DNA of 64,000 nucleotides, from assembly GCF_016765585.1 (NCBI RefSeq), contig NZ_JAESWC010000012.1, positions 46,596 through 110,595 on the forward strand. The letters run 5' to 3'. Below, in pieces: positions 36,856-44,258 of the stretch. A program made the position numbers and the translations under genes. The stretch is from Clostridium rhizosphaerae (GTDB taxonomy: Bacteria > Bacillota > Clostridia > Clostridiales > Clostridiaceae). The notes under the pieces are model-generated. The model was not told the DNA's origin and did not search any database. It worked only from the letters and a program-made list of their open reading frames with translations. How positions within the stretch are numbered: position 1 is the first letter of the stretch; the number at the start of each line of letters is the position of its first letter.

Positions 36856-37470
36856 TTAAACGCCTCTTTGGATTCTTCTATTTACAGCATCCAAAGCTGC
36901 TTTTGCTATAGCTTCGTTTATGTCATTTTTCACTATAGCAGAACCTATCATTAGTTCCTCTCTATCATCAATAACCATACTAACGATAACAGTTATATAT
37001 GTAATGTTTCTACTTGCACTGGAAATTACATCTTCTACACTGAACAAGTAAGCTTGTCCAAGAATTTTTTCTATTGTTTTAATTGCTGCCTCAGCAACAA
37101 TTCTCTTTGCGTTTGCGACGGTTTTTACTAAGGTTACAGGTTCCTCATATTCTTCTCCGTCATGAGTTAATCTTACACTGCACTCTAAAGCGCTGCCTTC
37201 TGTTTTAAAATCTATACCGCTGTATCTTACTCTTCTAATTGGATCATTATCTTCTGTTTGAATTTGAGCAATACTTATAATTTTTCTATCTATTCTATAG
37301 TCAAATGCAGCTAAAAGTGCTGATTCTATATCCCTAACTATCTGCTTTGGAGCTCTTAAACTGTTAGCAAGAATGTGAACTTCTACAAGCTCATCGTTTT
37401 CATTTACAACCTTGACATTTAATACTCCCTCAATTTTTGCTATCATGTCTCTAATACTAGCAAAATCCAT
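36856..37470 (-). CDS. Conserved hypothetical protein (204 aa)
   Basis: A soluble protein with an apparent two-part structure. The first half (MDFASIRDMIAKIEGVLNVK, then VHILANSLRAPKQIVRDIES) looks like an ACT-like alpha/beta unit; the second half (CSVRLTHDGEEYEE, then KRIVAEAAIKTIEKILGQAY) may be a dsRBD-like fold. I do not recognise the family and assign no function. The start is set at 37470, preceded by GGGGGATAAAC; the GTG seven codons earlier overlaps that box. It precedes the peptide/HD-GYP locus on the same strand with no clear terminator between, so co-transcription is possible. Confidence 0.7.
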   Translation of the reverse strand: MDFASIRDMIAKIEGVLNVKVVNENDELVEVHILANSLRAPKQIVRDIESALLAAFDYRIDRKIISIAQIQTEDNDPIRRVRYSGIDFKTEGSALECSVRLTHDGEEYEEPVTLVKTVANAKRIVAEAAIKTIEKILGQAYLFSVEDVISSASRNITYITVIVSMVIDDREELMIGSAIVKNDINEAIAKAALDAVNRRIQRGV

Positions 37471-37548
37471 GTTTATCCCCCATCTCTCCACTTAACTGTT
37501 TTGATTGTATCATAATATTCAAATAAAAACAATATTGCCTTTATTATG

Positions 37549-38268
37549 CTATTGTTCCTTTTTTATCATCAGTTTTACTATTTTTTCTCCTTTAAAAACA
37601 CCAACTATAAATAATAAGGACATAATAACTGCAATAGCTATCAATGCCCCTTTATGCCCGGAATACATCCTTGAGCCAAAGTAAGCTGATATGAATATGC
37701 CTGGTATTCTTCCTATAGTTGAATATACAATAAAATCCTTAAAGGAGATATCCGAAATACCACATATATATCCCAGCACATCCTTAGGTATTCCTGGAAT
37801 AAGATATAAAAGCAATACAACATATTTTATACTTCCAAGCCTTAGTAATTTATCAAAAAATGTAAAATGCTTTTCAGATATGATTTTCCTTATAAATGGT
37901 TTACCGTAAGCCCTTGAAACTATATAAACAATTGCACTTCCAATAGTAATTCCAAGCAGCGTCAAAAGCCCGCCTATAAAAGCTCCATAGATATACCCTC
38001 CAGCAATCTGAATAACCTCACCGGGTATAAAAAAGGCAATCACCTGAATAACTTGAAGCCCTAAAAAGGCAAATACGCTATACTGTCCGTAAGATAATAC
38101 TATCTTTTTAATCCTCTTAGGATTTTTAAGTTCATGAAAATACTGACCATAGTACTCATATGCTGATAAAATTATAATAGCAGCAATAAGAGCCAAAATA
38201 AAATATCCTCTATTTCTATAAAGAAATTTAAACCCTTTATTAATATATCCCCTAATTTTCTTCAACAT
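37549..38268 (-). CDS. TVP38/TMEM64 family membrane protein (VTT domain)
   Basis: A 239-residue protein with about six hydrophobic segments. The VTT (SNARE-associated/DedA-like) domain is visible as AFFIPGEVIQIAGGYIYGAF, then GITIGSAIVYIVSRAYGKPF and LYLIPGIPKDVLGYICG, with the conserved Pro and Gly positions of re-entrant loops. Relatives are implicated in lipid scrambling or transport, but the bacterial role is unsettled. The start follows AGGGGTTGAATTT. It is followed downstream, 78 bases away, by the conserved hypothetical gene and is preceded by a kilobase of repeats. Confidence 0.85.
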   Translation of the reverse strand: MLKKIRGYINKGFKFLYRNRGYFILALIAAIIILSAYEYYGQYFHELKNPKRIKKIVLSYGQYSVFAFLGLQVIQVIAFFIPGEVIQIAGGYIYGAFIGGLLTLLGITIGSAIVYIVSRAYGKPFIRKIISEKHFTFFDKLLRLGSIKYVVLLLYLIPGIPKDVLGYICGISDISFKDFIVYSTIGRIPGIFISAYFGSRMYSGHKGALIAIAVIMSLLFIVGVFKGEKIVKLMIKKEQ

Positions 38269-38285
38269 AAATTCAACCCCTAAAA

Positions 38286-38670
38286 AAATTGCGAAACAAA
38301 ATGGCAGCAGGCTGTGGCGTAAAGACCTTAGAGCCTAGTGTAGAAAATATTATTTTACTTTATGATTCCTTTGCGTATGTTCTAAGGCTTGTAATGCAAA
38401 AAAGCTAAGAGCCTCTATGAACTCGCTTTGACTTCTTATTTCTTTAATAGCCAAAGGCTTTGAAATATCTTTAGTAAACTTAAGTTACTTTTAGCTTGCT
38501 CGGAAGAGAGGCTCTAAGCTTTTCAGTATTACTTCGCCAAGAACATAGGCAAAGTTATCAATCAAATTAAGATATTATTTTCTACACCTGCTCTCGCTCT
38601 TTACACCCAGCCTATGTAGCATTTGTACGCAATTATAAGTATCTATCTATACAACATACTCAATGATTCG
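38286..38670. repeat. Long imperfect palindromic repeat, family H1 copy b
   Basis: It has the same orientation and nearly the same sequence as 2976-3352: GGCTGTGGCGTAAAGACCTTAGAGCC at the left, GCTCTTTACACCCAGCCTATGTAG at the right, and inverted internal halves. It is the first element of a stacked repeat island that fills the whole 1.07-kb gap 38269-39336. Confidence 0.8.
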
Positions 38671-38689
38671 TTTTATAATTAAAACTTTT

Positions 38690-38865
38690 AGTTTTGTTAA
38701 AAGCTATTAATGGTATTTTTATCATTCACCTATTTAAATATAAACCTATAAAAATATTTAAATATTTACTGTAAACATGCTGGTTTGCAGTAGATTTGCT
38801 TTCTACAATATCAAAGAATATTCCAATATCAACACTATTATTAAACAGCACCAAACTTTTTAATG
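38690..38865. repeat. Dispersed repeat, family H3 copy b
   Basis: It shares ATAAACCTATAAAAATATTT, CATGCTGGTTTGCAGTAG and AACACTATTATTAAACA with 57515-57705. It directly precedes a P-family palindrome, as at the other locus. Confidence 0.78.
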
Positions 38866-38871
38866 TTTAAA

Positions 38872-38978
38872 CTATATAAATGCAATAAAGTTCTTACATT
38901 AACGATGTCACAAAACATCCAATCTTTAAGGATTTTGGGGATATCGTTAATGTATTAGAACTTTTTCATTGTATATGA
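38872..38978. repeat. Palindromic element, family P copy E
   Basis: A full copy. Its inner stem reads TTAACGATGTC / GATATCGTTAA, where copy A has TTCATGATGTC / GACATCATGAA: both sides of the stem changed together. Confidence 0.82.
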
Positions 38979-39011
38979 TTAACTAGAGAGCAACAAAAGT
39001 ATTATAGGCTT

Positions 39012-39302
39012 GCTTTAAAGTCTGTAGGGCAGTGTGGAAAATAATATATAAAATTAATTGAGTACTTTGCCCATGTTCTTGGTGAAATGAAGTCATAAAA
39101 CCTAGAGCCTCTCTTCTGAGCTAACAAAAATTAAAATACGCTATCAACATTTATTATAGAAGCTCCGCTTTAAAGATAGCAAAAGTTAACGCGAATTCTT
39201 AGAGGCTCTTGGTTTTATGGGTTCACGAACCCTAGAACATCCGCAAAGTAATCACTAAGATTATATATTATTTTCCACGCAAAGCCCTGCGGACTTTAAA
39301 GC
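39012..39302. repeat. 290-bp imperfect palindrome related to family H1
   Basis: GCTTTAAAGTC at 39012 pairs with GACTTTAAAGC at the other end. GTGGAAAATAATATATA, TTTGCCCATGTTCT and AGAGCCTCTC all recur inverted. The layout follows H1, but the sequence is a separate subtype, also found as a half copy at 57428-57510. Confidence 0.78.
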
Positions 39303-39336
39303 AAAAACTGTGATAACTTTAGTTCGCGCTCTACCT

Positions 39337-40239
39337 TTATTCTACACTAATATTATTCTCTCTTGCATAATAGAAAAGATACTGCTGTGCAAAACCAGAA
39401 AGATCACCAAATTTATTTCTGCCAAAGTCTCTTATTTTTTTAAGAGATACGTCTGGTGCAAGATAAAAATGCTGCATTGCTCTTTTTACCCATACATCTA
39501 CCGGAAATGCAGAATACTTATTCATAGAGAAAAGCATTATGCAGTCTGCTACCTTTGGACCAATTCCATTAAATACTTGAAGAGCACTATGACATCCATC
39601 ATCATTTTGTGCTTTTATCCAGTCCAAATCATATTCCTGCTTATATTCTTCTGTTATGCTTTTATATATCTTCTCCACTGTGTCAGCAATATACTTAGCT
39701 CTAAATCCGACTCCGCAGCTTTCAAGTTCCTCCATAGAAGCTTTAGCAAGCTGCTTTACAGAAGGAAAAGTATAATAAACCTCCCCCTTATATTCTATTG
39801 TTTCTCCCCATGTTTTGCTTATATTATTTATAGCTCTTTTTATCATTGGGATTCTATTATTTGCAGATATTATAAAAGATATTACAAGTTCAAAAGGCTG
39901 CTGCTGAAGTATTCTTATGCCGCGGCCAAACTCAACAGACTGTTTTAAGAGCAAGTCTTCCCTTAATACCTCTTTAATACTTGAATAATCTCTCTCTAAA
40001 TCAAAATAATCTTTCCATATTTCATTAAACTCATTTTTATTACTATTATATATTATAATATTTTCACCTTTTTTTTCTACTTCAATAACTTTTCCAAAAG
40101 CTACTCCTATATAATTTCCATTATCCTGTCTATTCCATCTAAAACACTGCCCGCAGTCAAATATGTGTGCAAGTTCGAAATTTTTTACACTTTCTATAAT
40201 AACCGCATTATCTATTTCTTTAACATTTGTAAAATCCAC
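39337..40239 (-). CDS. ogg: 8-oxoguanine DNA glycosylase, OGG1 type
   Basis: A 300-residue base-excision repair enzyme of the HhH-GPD superfamily. The N-terminal OGG domain has FELAHIFDCGQCFRWNRQ. The helix-hairpin-helix is LQVFNGIGPKVADCIMLFSM and the GPD Asp is in FPVDVWVKRAM. The catalytic Lys is expected in GVGFRAKYIAD. These place it with the eukaryote-like OGG1 group found in clostridia rather than with MutM. It removes 8-oxoguanine and cleaves the strand. The start is a GTG preceded by GAGGTAGTAAAA. Confidence 0.9.
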   Translation of the reverse strand: MDFTNVKEIDNAVIIESVKNFELAHIFDCGQCFRWNRQDNGNYIGVAFGKVIEVEKKGENIIIYNSNKNEFNEIWKDYFDLERDYSSIKEVLREDLLLKQSVEFGRGIRILQQQPFELVISFIISANNRIPMIKRAINNISKTWGETIEYKGEVYYTFPSVKQLAKASMEELESCGVGFRAKYIADTVEKIYKSITEEYKQEYDLDWIKAQNDDGCHSALQVFNGIGPKVADCIMLFSMNKYSAFPVDVWVKRAMQHFYLAPDVSLKKIRDFGRNKFGDLSGFAQQYLFYYARENNISVE

Positions 40240-40311
40240 TTTTACTACCTCACTTTCTACTCAAAGTTTTCATCATTTACTACAAATATATACTATTAAA
40301 TAATCATTTTC

Positions 40312-40353
40312 AACAAAAATAAACAGACAGCATCATATATACAATGCTGTCTG
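40312..40353 (-). terminator. Terminator of nfnAB
   Basis: On the minus strand CAGACAGCAT and ATGCTGTCTG pair and are followed by TTTATTTTTG, just after the nfnB stop codon. Confidence 0.88.
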
Positions 40354-40363
40354 CGAAAATTTA

Positions 40364-41755
40364 TTATTCTTCTGTTTTTGATAAGAACTCGTGTATTGCT
40401 TTTGCAGCCTTCTTTCCAGCACCCATTGCAAGGATTACTGTAGCTGCTCCTGTTACAGCGTCTCCACCAGCATAAACTCTTTCTCTGGTAGTCAGACCTG
40501 TTTCTTCTTCTGTCACTATACACTTTCTCTTGTTTATATCCAAACCTTTTGTTGTTGACGAAATAAGAGGATTTGGCGAGGTTCCAAGAGACATTATTAC
40601 TGTGTCTAGTTCCATTATAAACTCAGAATTTGGAACTTCTACAGGCTTTCTTCTGCCTGAAGCATCCGGTTCTCCAAGCTCCATCCTAACACATTTCATT
40701 CCCTTAACCCAGCCTTTTTCATCTGCTAAAATTTCTACAGGGTTAGTTAAAACATCAAATATAACTCCTTCTTCTTTAGCATGATGAACTTCTTCAATTC
40801 TTGCTGGAAGTTCTGATTCTGAACGTCTGTATACTATATGAGATTCGGCTCCTAGTCTTAAAGCTGTTCTTGCAGCATCCATTGCAACATTTCCACCGCC
40901 GACTACAGCAACTTTATTTCCAACTTTAATAGGAGTATCATAACCTTCCTTAAAAGCCTTCATAAGGTTTGTTCTTGTTAAAAATTCATTAGCTGAAAGT
41001 ACTCCATTTGAGTTTTCTCCTGGAATACCCATGAATTTTGGAAGTCCTGCTCCTGATCCTATAAATACAGCATCAAAACCTTCTTCGTTAAATAAATCAT
41101 CTATTGTTACAGTTCTGCCTACTATAACATTAGTTTCTATTTTAACTCCAAGCTTTTTAACGTTTTCTATCTCATGTTTAACAACAGTATCCTTTGGAAG
41201 TCTGAATTCCGGAATTCCATAAACTAAAACTCCGCCTGGTTCATGAAGTGCTTCAAAAATAGTAACCTCATAACCGAGCTTTGCTAAATCTCCTGCAGCT
41301 GTAAGCCCAGCAGGACCGCTTCCTATAACAGCAACCTTCTTGTCATTCTTAGGAAGGGTTTCAGATAAATCTATATTATTTTCTCTAGACCAGTCAGCAA
41401 TAAATCTTTCAAGCTTTCCTATAGCAACAGGCTCGCCCTTTATTCCTAATATGCATTTGCCTTCACATTGTGTTTCCTGAGGGCATACTCTTCCGCAAAC
41501 TGCAGGAAGCGAACTGTTTTGTGCTATAACTTTTGCAGCTGCTTCAAATTCACCATTTTTAACATGCTGAATAAACTCAGGTATTCCTACAGTTACTGGG
41601 CACTGAGTAACACACATAGGCTTTTTGCAGTTTAAGCATCTTGAGGCTTCCTGCACTGCCTCTTCTACTGTATATCCTAAGCAAACTTCTTCAAAGTTTG
41701 CAGCTCTTTTCTTTGGATCTTGCTCTGCTATTGGAGTTCTTTTCATTCTATCCAT
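40364..41755 (-). CDS. nfnB: NADH-dependent ferredoxin:NADP+ oxidoreductase subunit B (NfnB)
   Basis: A 463-residue flavoprotein resembling the small subunit of glutamate synthase. The N-terminal [4Fe-4S] region has CLNCKKPMCVTQCP and GRVCPQETQCEGKC. Two dinucleotide-binding folds follow (VIGSGPAGLTAAGDLAKLG and AVVGGGNVAMDAARTALRLG) and a C-terminal FAD site (VYAGGDAVTGAATVILAMGA). No glutamate synthase large subunit is nearby; nfnA is directly upstream, 22 bases away, which supports NfnB. The start is set at 41755 after AAGGGGGA; the longer frame would overlap nfnA. With NfnA it bifurcates electrons between NADPH, ferredoxin and NAD. Confidence 0.9.
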   Translation of the reverse strand: MDRMKRTPIAEQDPKKRAANFEEVCLGYTVEEAVQEASRCLNCKKPMCVTQCPVTVGIPEFIQHVKNGEFEAAAKVIAQNSSLPAVCGRVCPQETQCEGKCILGIKGEPVAIGKLERFIADWSRENNIDLSETLPKNDKKVAVIGSGPAGLTAAGDLAKLGYEVTIFEALHEPGGVLVYGIPEFRLPKDTVVKHEIENVKKLGVKIETNVIVGRTVTIDDLFNEEGFDAVFIGSGAGLPKFMGIPGENSNGVLSANEFLTRTNLMKAFKEGYDTPIKVGNKVAVVGGGNVAMDAARTALRLGAESHIVYRRSESELPARIEEVHHAKEEGVIFDVLTNPVEILADEKGWVKGMKCVRMELGEPDASGRRKPVEVPNSEFIMELDTVIMSLGTSPNPLISSTTKGLDINKRKCIVTEEETGLTTRERVYAGGDAVTGAATVILAMGAGKKAAKAIHEFLSKTEE

Positions 41756-41777
41756 TTGTGCTTTTTCCCCCTTAAGT

Positions 41778-42659
41778 TTACTTTTCACACCCGCAGCATC
41801 CGCCGCCGCTGTGAGAATGTTCTTGTCTAAACTGAGCTTGTGCTTCTTCACTTTTATACATAGTCTGCCTTCTCATAGCTTCATCAAAGTTTACTAGATG
41901 TCCGTCAAATTCAGGTCCATCAACACAGGCAAACTTAGTTTCATTTCCTACAGTAACTCTGCAGGCACCACACATTCCAGTTCCATCAACCATTATAGGA
42001 TTTAAGCTTACTATAGTGTGTATTCCTAATTCTTTTGTAAGCTTAGCCACAAATTTCATCATTATCATTGGTCCTATAGCAACTACCAAATCATAATGCT
42101 TACCCTCATTTTCTACTAAGTTTTTTAAAACTTCTGTAACCAATCCTTTATTTCCATAAGATCCATCATCAGTTGTAACATATAGATTTCCTGCTACATT
42201 TTTCATTTCATCTTCTAATATAAGCATTTCTTTAGTTTTGCTTCCCACAATAACGTCAGCACTTATTCCTCTTTCATGAAGCCACTTAACTTGAGGGTAT
42301 ACTGGAGCAGTTCCTACTCCCCCTGCTATAAACATAATCTTTTTATTCTTTAAGCTTTCTATATCTTCATGAACCATTTCTGAAGGCTGTCCAAGCGGTC
42401 CTACAAAATCTGCAAAATACTGGCCTGCTTCAAATTGAGCCATTTCTTTTGTAGAAGTACCCATAGCTTGAAAAACTATAGTTACTGTTCCTTTATCAGC
42501 ATTATAATCGCAAACTGTAAGAGGTATTCTTTCACCCTTTTCATGCATTTTAACTATTATGAACTGTCCAGGTTTAGCTGATTTTGCTACTCTTGGTGCT
42601 TCTACGTCCATTAGATATATGTTTGGTGCTAGTAATCTTTTATCAACAATTTTATACAT
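41778..42659 (-). CDS. nfnA: NADH-dependent ferredoxin:NADP+ oxidoreductase subunit A (NfnA)
   Basis: A 293-residue iron-sulfur flavoprotein related to the PyrK electron-transfer subunit of dihydroorotate dehydrogenase. The FAD domain has ERIPLTVCDYN. The NAD(P) domain has FIAGGVGTAPVYPQVKWLHE. The [2Fe-2S] cluster ligands lie in DGTGMCGACRVTVG and FACVDGPEF. A Cys-rich GGGCCGCEK tail ends the protein. The start follows AGGAGGGGTATGA. In clostridia, NfnAB couples NADH and reduced ferredoxin oxidation to NADP+ reduction, which connects it to the nearby butyryl-CoA pathway. Confidence 0.92.
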   Translation of the reverse strand: MYKIVDKRLLAPNIYLMDVEAPRVAKSAKPGQFIIVKMHEKGERIPLTVCDYNADKGTVTIVFQAMGTSTKEMAQFEAGQYFADFVGPLGQPSEMVHEDIESLKNKKIMFIAGGVGTAPVYPQVKWLHERGISADVIVGSKTKEMLILEDEMKNVAGNLYVTTDDGSYGNKGLVTEVLKNLVENEGKHYDLVVAIGPMIMMKFVAKLTKELGIHTIVSLNPIMVDGTGMCGACRVTVGNETKFACVDGPEFDGHLVNFDEAMRRQTMYKSEEAQAQFRQEHSHSGGGCCGCEK

Positions 42660-42790
42660 TCATACCCCTCCTGGATATTAAATTGAACTTCCCTAACCAA
42701 ATTTATTATAACATATTAATAAATTATTTCATTATGAATTGCAAATTTTGCAACAAAATTTATAAAATTATATTAATTTGCTCATAATTA

Positions 42791-42857
42791 ATAAAGAATG
42801 CGAAGAAATTATAAATTCTCACAAGAATCTTTAACTCCTTTACATTCTTTATTGTTA
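42791..42857 (-). terminator. Inverted repeat after the alcohol dehydrogenase gene
   Basis: AATAAAGAATG and CATTCTTTATT flank an inner hairpin (AAAGATTCTTGTGAGAATTT). It lies between the alcohol dehydrogenase stop and the nfnA promoter, a fitting place for a terminator, although it has no long T run. Confidence 0.5.
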
Positions 42858-42877
42858 AATACTGAATATTAAATATT

Positions 42878-44044
42878 TTAGAAGTTTACTTTCTCGCCAG
42901 TAAATGTGCAAGTATATAATTTCTTCATTTCTTCTACAGTTATTGCTCTTGGGTTTGAACCTGTACATGCGTCTTGAATAGCATTTTCTGATATTCTATC
43001 AACATTAGCATAGAAATCTTCTTCGCTTATTCCATATTCTTTTAGAGTTTGAGGTACTCCCATAGCTTTGTTCATTTCTTTTATCATGTTTGTTAAAGAA
43101 TCTACTAATTCATCCTCAGTACTTCCAGCAAGTCCAAGGTTCTTAGCAATTTGAGCATATCTATCTTTGCATGCTTTCTTGTTGAAATCTATAACATATG
43201 GAAGGTATATTGCATTAGCACAACCATGAGGAACATGGAAAACAGCTCCTGTTTTATGAGCCATACTATGAGTGATTCCAAGTAAAGCATTGCTGAAAGC
43301 CATACCTGCTAGGCATTGAGCTATATGCATTTCTTCTCTTGCTTTCTTATCTCCTTCAAAAGATTTTAATAAATTTTCTTTAACCATAGTAATTGCCTGC
43401 ATAGCAAGTGGATCTGAAAAAGCAGATCTTAAGCTTGCTACATAAGCTTCTATAGCATGAGTTAAAGCGTCCATTCCTGTGTGTGCTGTTAAAGTTGCTG
43501 GCATTGTTTCAGCTAAGCTGGAGTCAACTATAGCTATATCTGGTGTTAAATTAAAGTCTGCTAAAGGATATTTAATTTGTGCTTTATAGTCAGTTATAAC
43601 TGAGAAAGCTGTAACTTCAGTTGCTGTTCCGCTTGTAGATGGTATAGCAACAAATCTTGCCTTTTGTCTTAATTCTGGGATTCCAAAAGGTATTACTGCT
43701 TTTTCAAAGGTAAACTCTGGGTACTCATAGAATATCCACATTGCTTTTGCTGCATCTATAGGTGATCCTCCGCCAATTGAAACTATTAGGTCTGGTCCAA
43801 ACTCTCTCATAGTTTCTGCGCCCTTCATAACTGTTTCAACTGATGGGTCTGGTTCAACCCCTTCTATAAGTTTAACTTCCATACCTGCCTCTTCTAGGTA
43901 TGAAACAGTTTTTTGTAAAAATCCAAACTTTCTCATTGAGCTTCCGCCTGTAACAACTACAGCTCTCTTGCCTTTTAATGTCTTTAAAACTTCTAGTGAA
44001 CCTTCTCCAAAATAAATGTCTCTAGGTAATGTAAATCTGTTCAT
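42878..44044 (-). CDS. Iron-containing alcohol dehydrogenase
   Basis: A 388-residue group III (Fe-ADH) enzyme that interconverts aldehydes and alcohols with NAD(P)H. The nucleotide-binding turn is SIGGGSPIDAAKA, and SGTATEVTAFSVIT follows. The metal ligands lie in MDALTHAIEAY and HSMAHKTGAVFHVPHG. The length and the FTLPRDIYFGEGSL start fit clostridial ethanol/butanol dehydrogenases. The start follows GGGAGGAATTATTA. It has its own sigma-54 promoter upstream and, beyond that, the gene for the likely activator. Confidence 0.93.
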   Translation of the reverse strand: MNRFTLPRDIYFGEGSLEVLKTLKGKRAVVVTGGSSMRKFGFLQKTVSYLEEAGMEVKLIEGVEPDPSVETVMKGAETMREFGPDLIVSIGGGSPIDAAKAMWIFYEYPEFTFEKAVIPFGIPELRQKARFVAIPSTSGTATEVTAFSVITDYKAQIKYPLADFNLTPDIAIVDSSLAETMPATLTAHTGMDALTHAIEAYVASLRSAFSDPLAMQAITMVKENLLKSFEGDKKAREEMHIAQCLAGMAFSNALLGITHSMAHKTGAVFHVPHGCANAIYLPYVIDFNKKACKDRYAQIAKNLGLAGSTEDELVDSLTNMIKEMNKAMGVPQTLKEYGISEEDFYANVDRISENAIQDACTGSNPRAITVEEMKKLYTCTFTGEKVNF

Positions 44045-44107
44045 TAATAATTCCTCCCATTGATCTTAATAAATTGATAAATTTTTAACTATTATACTTA
44101 TTATATT

Positions 44108-44125
44108 AGCAATACCTATGCCAAC
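44108..44125 (-). promoter_or_regulatory. Sigma-54 (-24/-12) promoter of the alcohol dehydrogenase gene
   Basis: On the minus strand TTGGCATAGGTATTGCT matches the -24/-12 consensus (TGGCAC, five bases, TTGC) at all but one of the key positions, with correct spacing. It lies about 65 bases upstream of the start codon. Confidence 0.88.
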
Positions 44126-44142
44126 TTTGTTACAAACTTAAC

Positions 44143-44161
44143 ATGCAGTGTTTTAGTGCAT
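44143..44161. promoter_or_regulatory. Candidate upstream activator site for the sigma-54 promoter
   Basis: ATGCA, nine bases, TGCAT forms a dyad about 20-40 bases upstream of the -24 box. A second dyad (AACTTTGTTACAAACTT, around 44124-44140) abuts the promoter. They are plausible binding sites for the adjacent enhancer-binding protein. Confidence 0.45.
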
Positions 44162-44187
44162 TTAATGCTAAAACTTATACTTATAAT

Positions 44188-44246
44188 AAAAAACTGTCCT
44201 AAAAATAAGCATCACAAATAAAATATTGTGCTCATTTTTAGGACAA
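44188..44246 (-). terminator. Terminator of the sigma-54 activator gene
   Basis: On the minus strand TGTCCTAAAAATGAGCACAA pairs with an imperfect complement ending TTTTTAGGACA and is followed by GTTTTTTATT, shortly after the stop codon at 44259. Confidence 0.82.
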
Positions 44247-44258
44247 TTGTAATATTAT

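Noticed and set aside
38269..39336. Possible CRISPR array or tRNA cluster in the 1-kb non-coding gap
   Set aside because: The repeats are long palindromes with no regular spacers, and no cloverleaf or T-loop sequence was found.
39310..39948. Plus-strand 212-codon frame opposite the OGG glycosylase
   Set aside because: It is antisense to a clearly conserved gene and has no ribosome binding site.
40364..41755. Annotation as the glutamate synthase small subunit (gltD)
   Set aside because: There is no large subunit nearby, and the gene directly follows a PyrK-like nfnA gene, which is the standard NfnAB arrangement.
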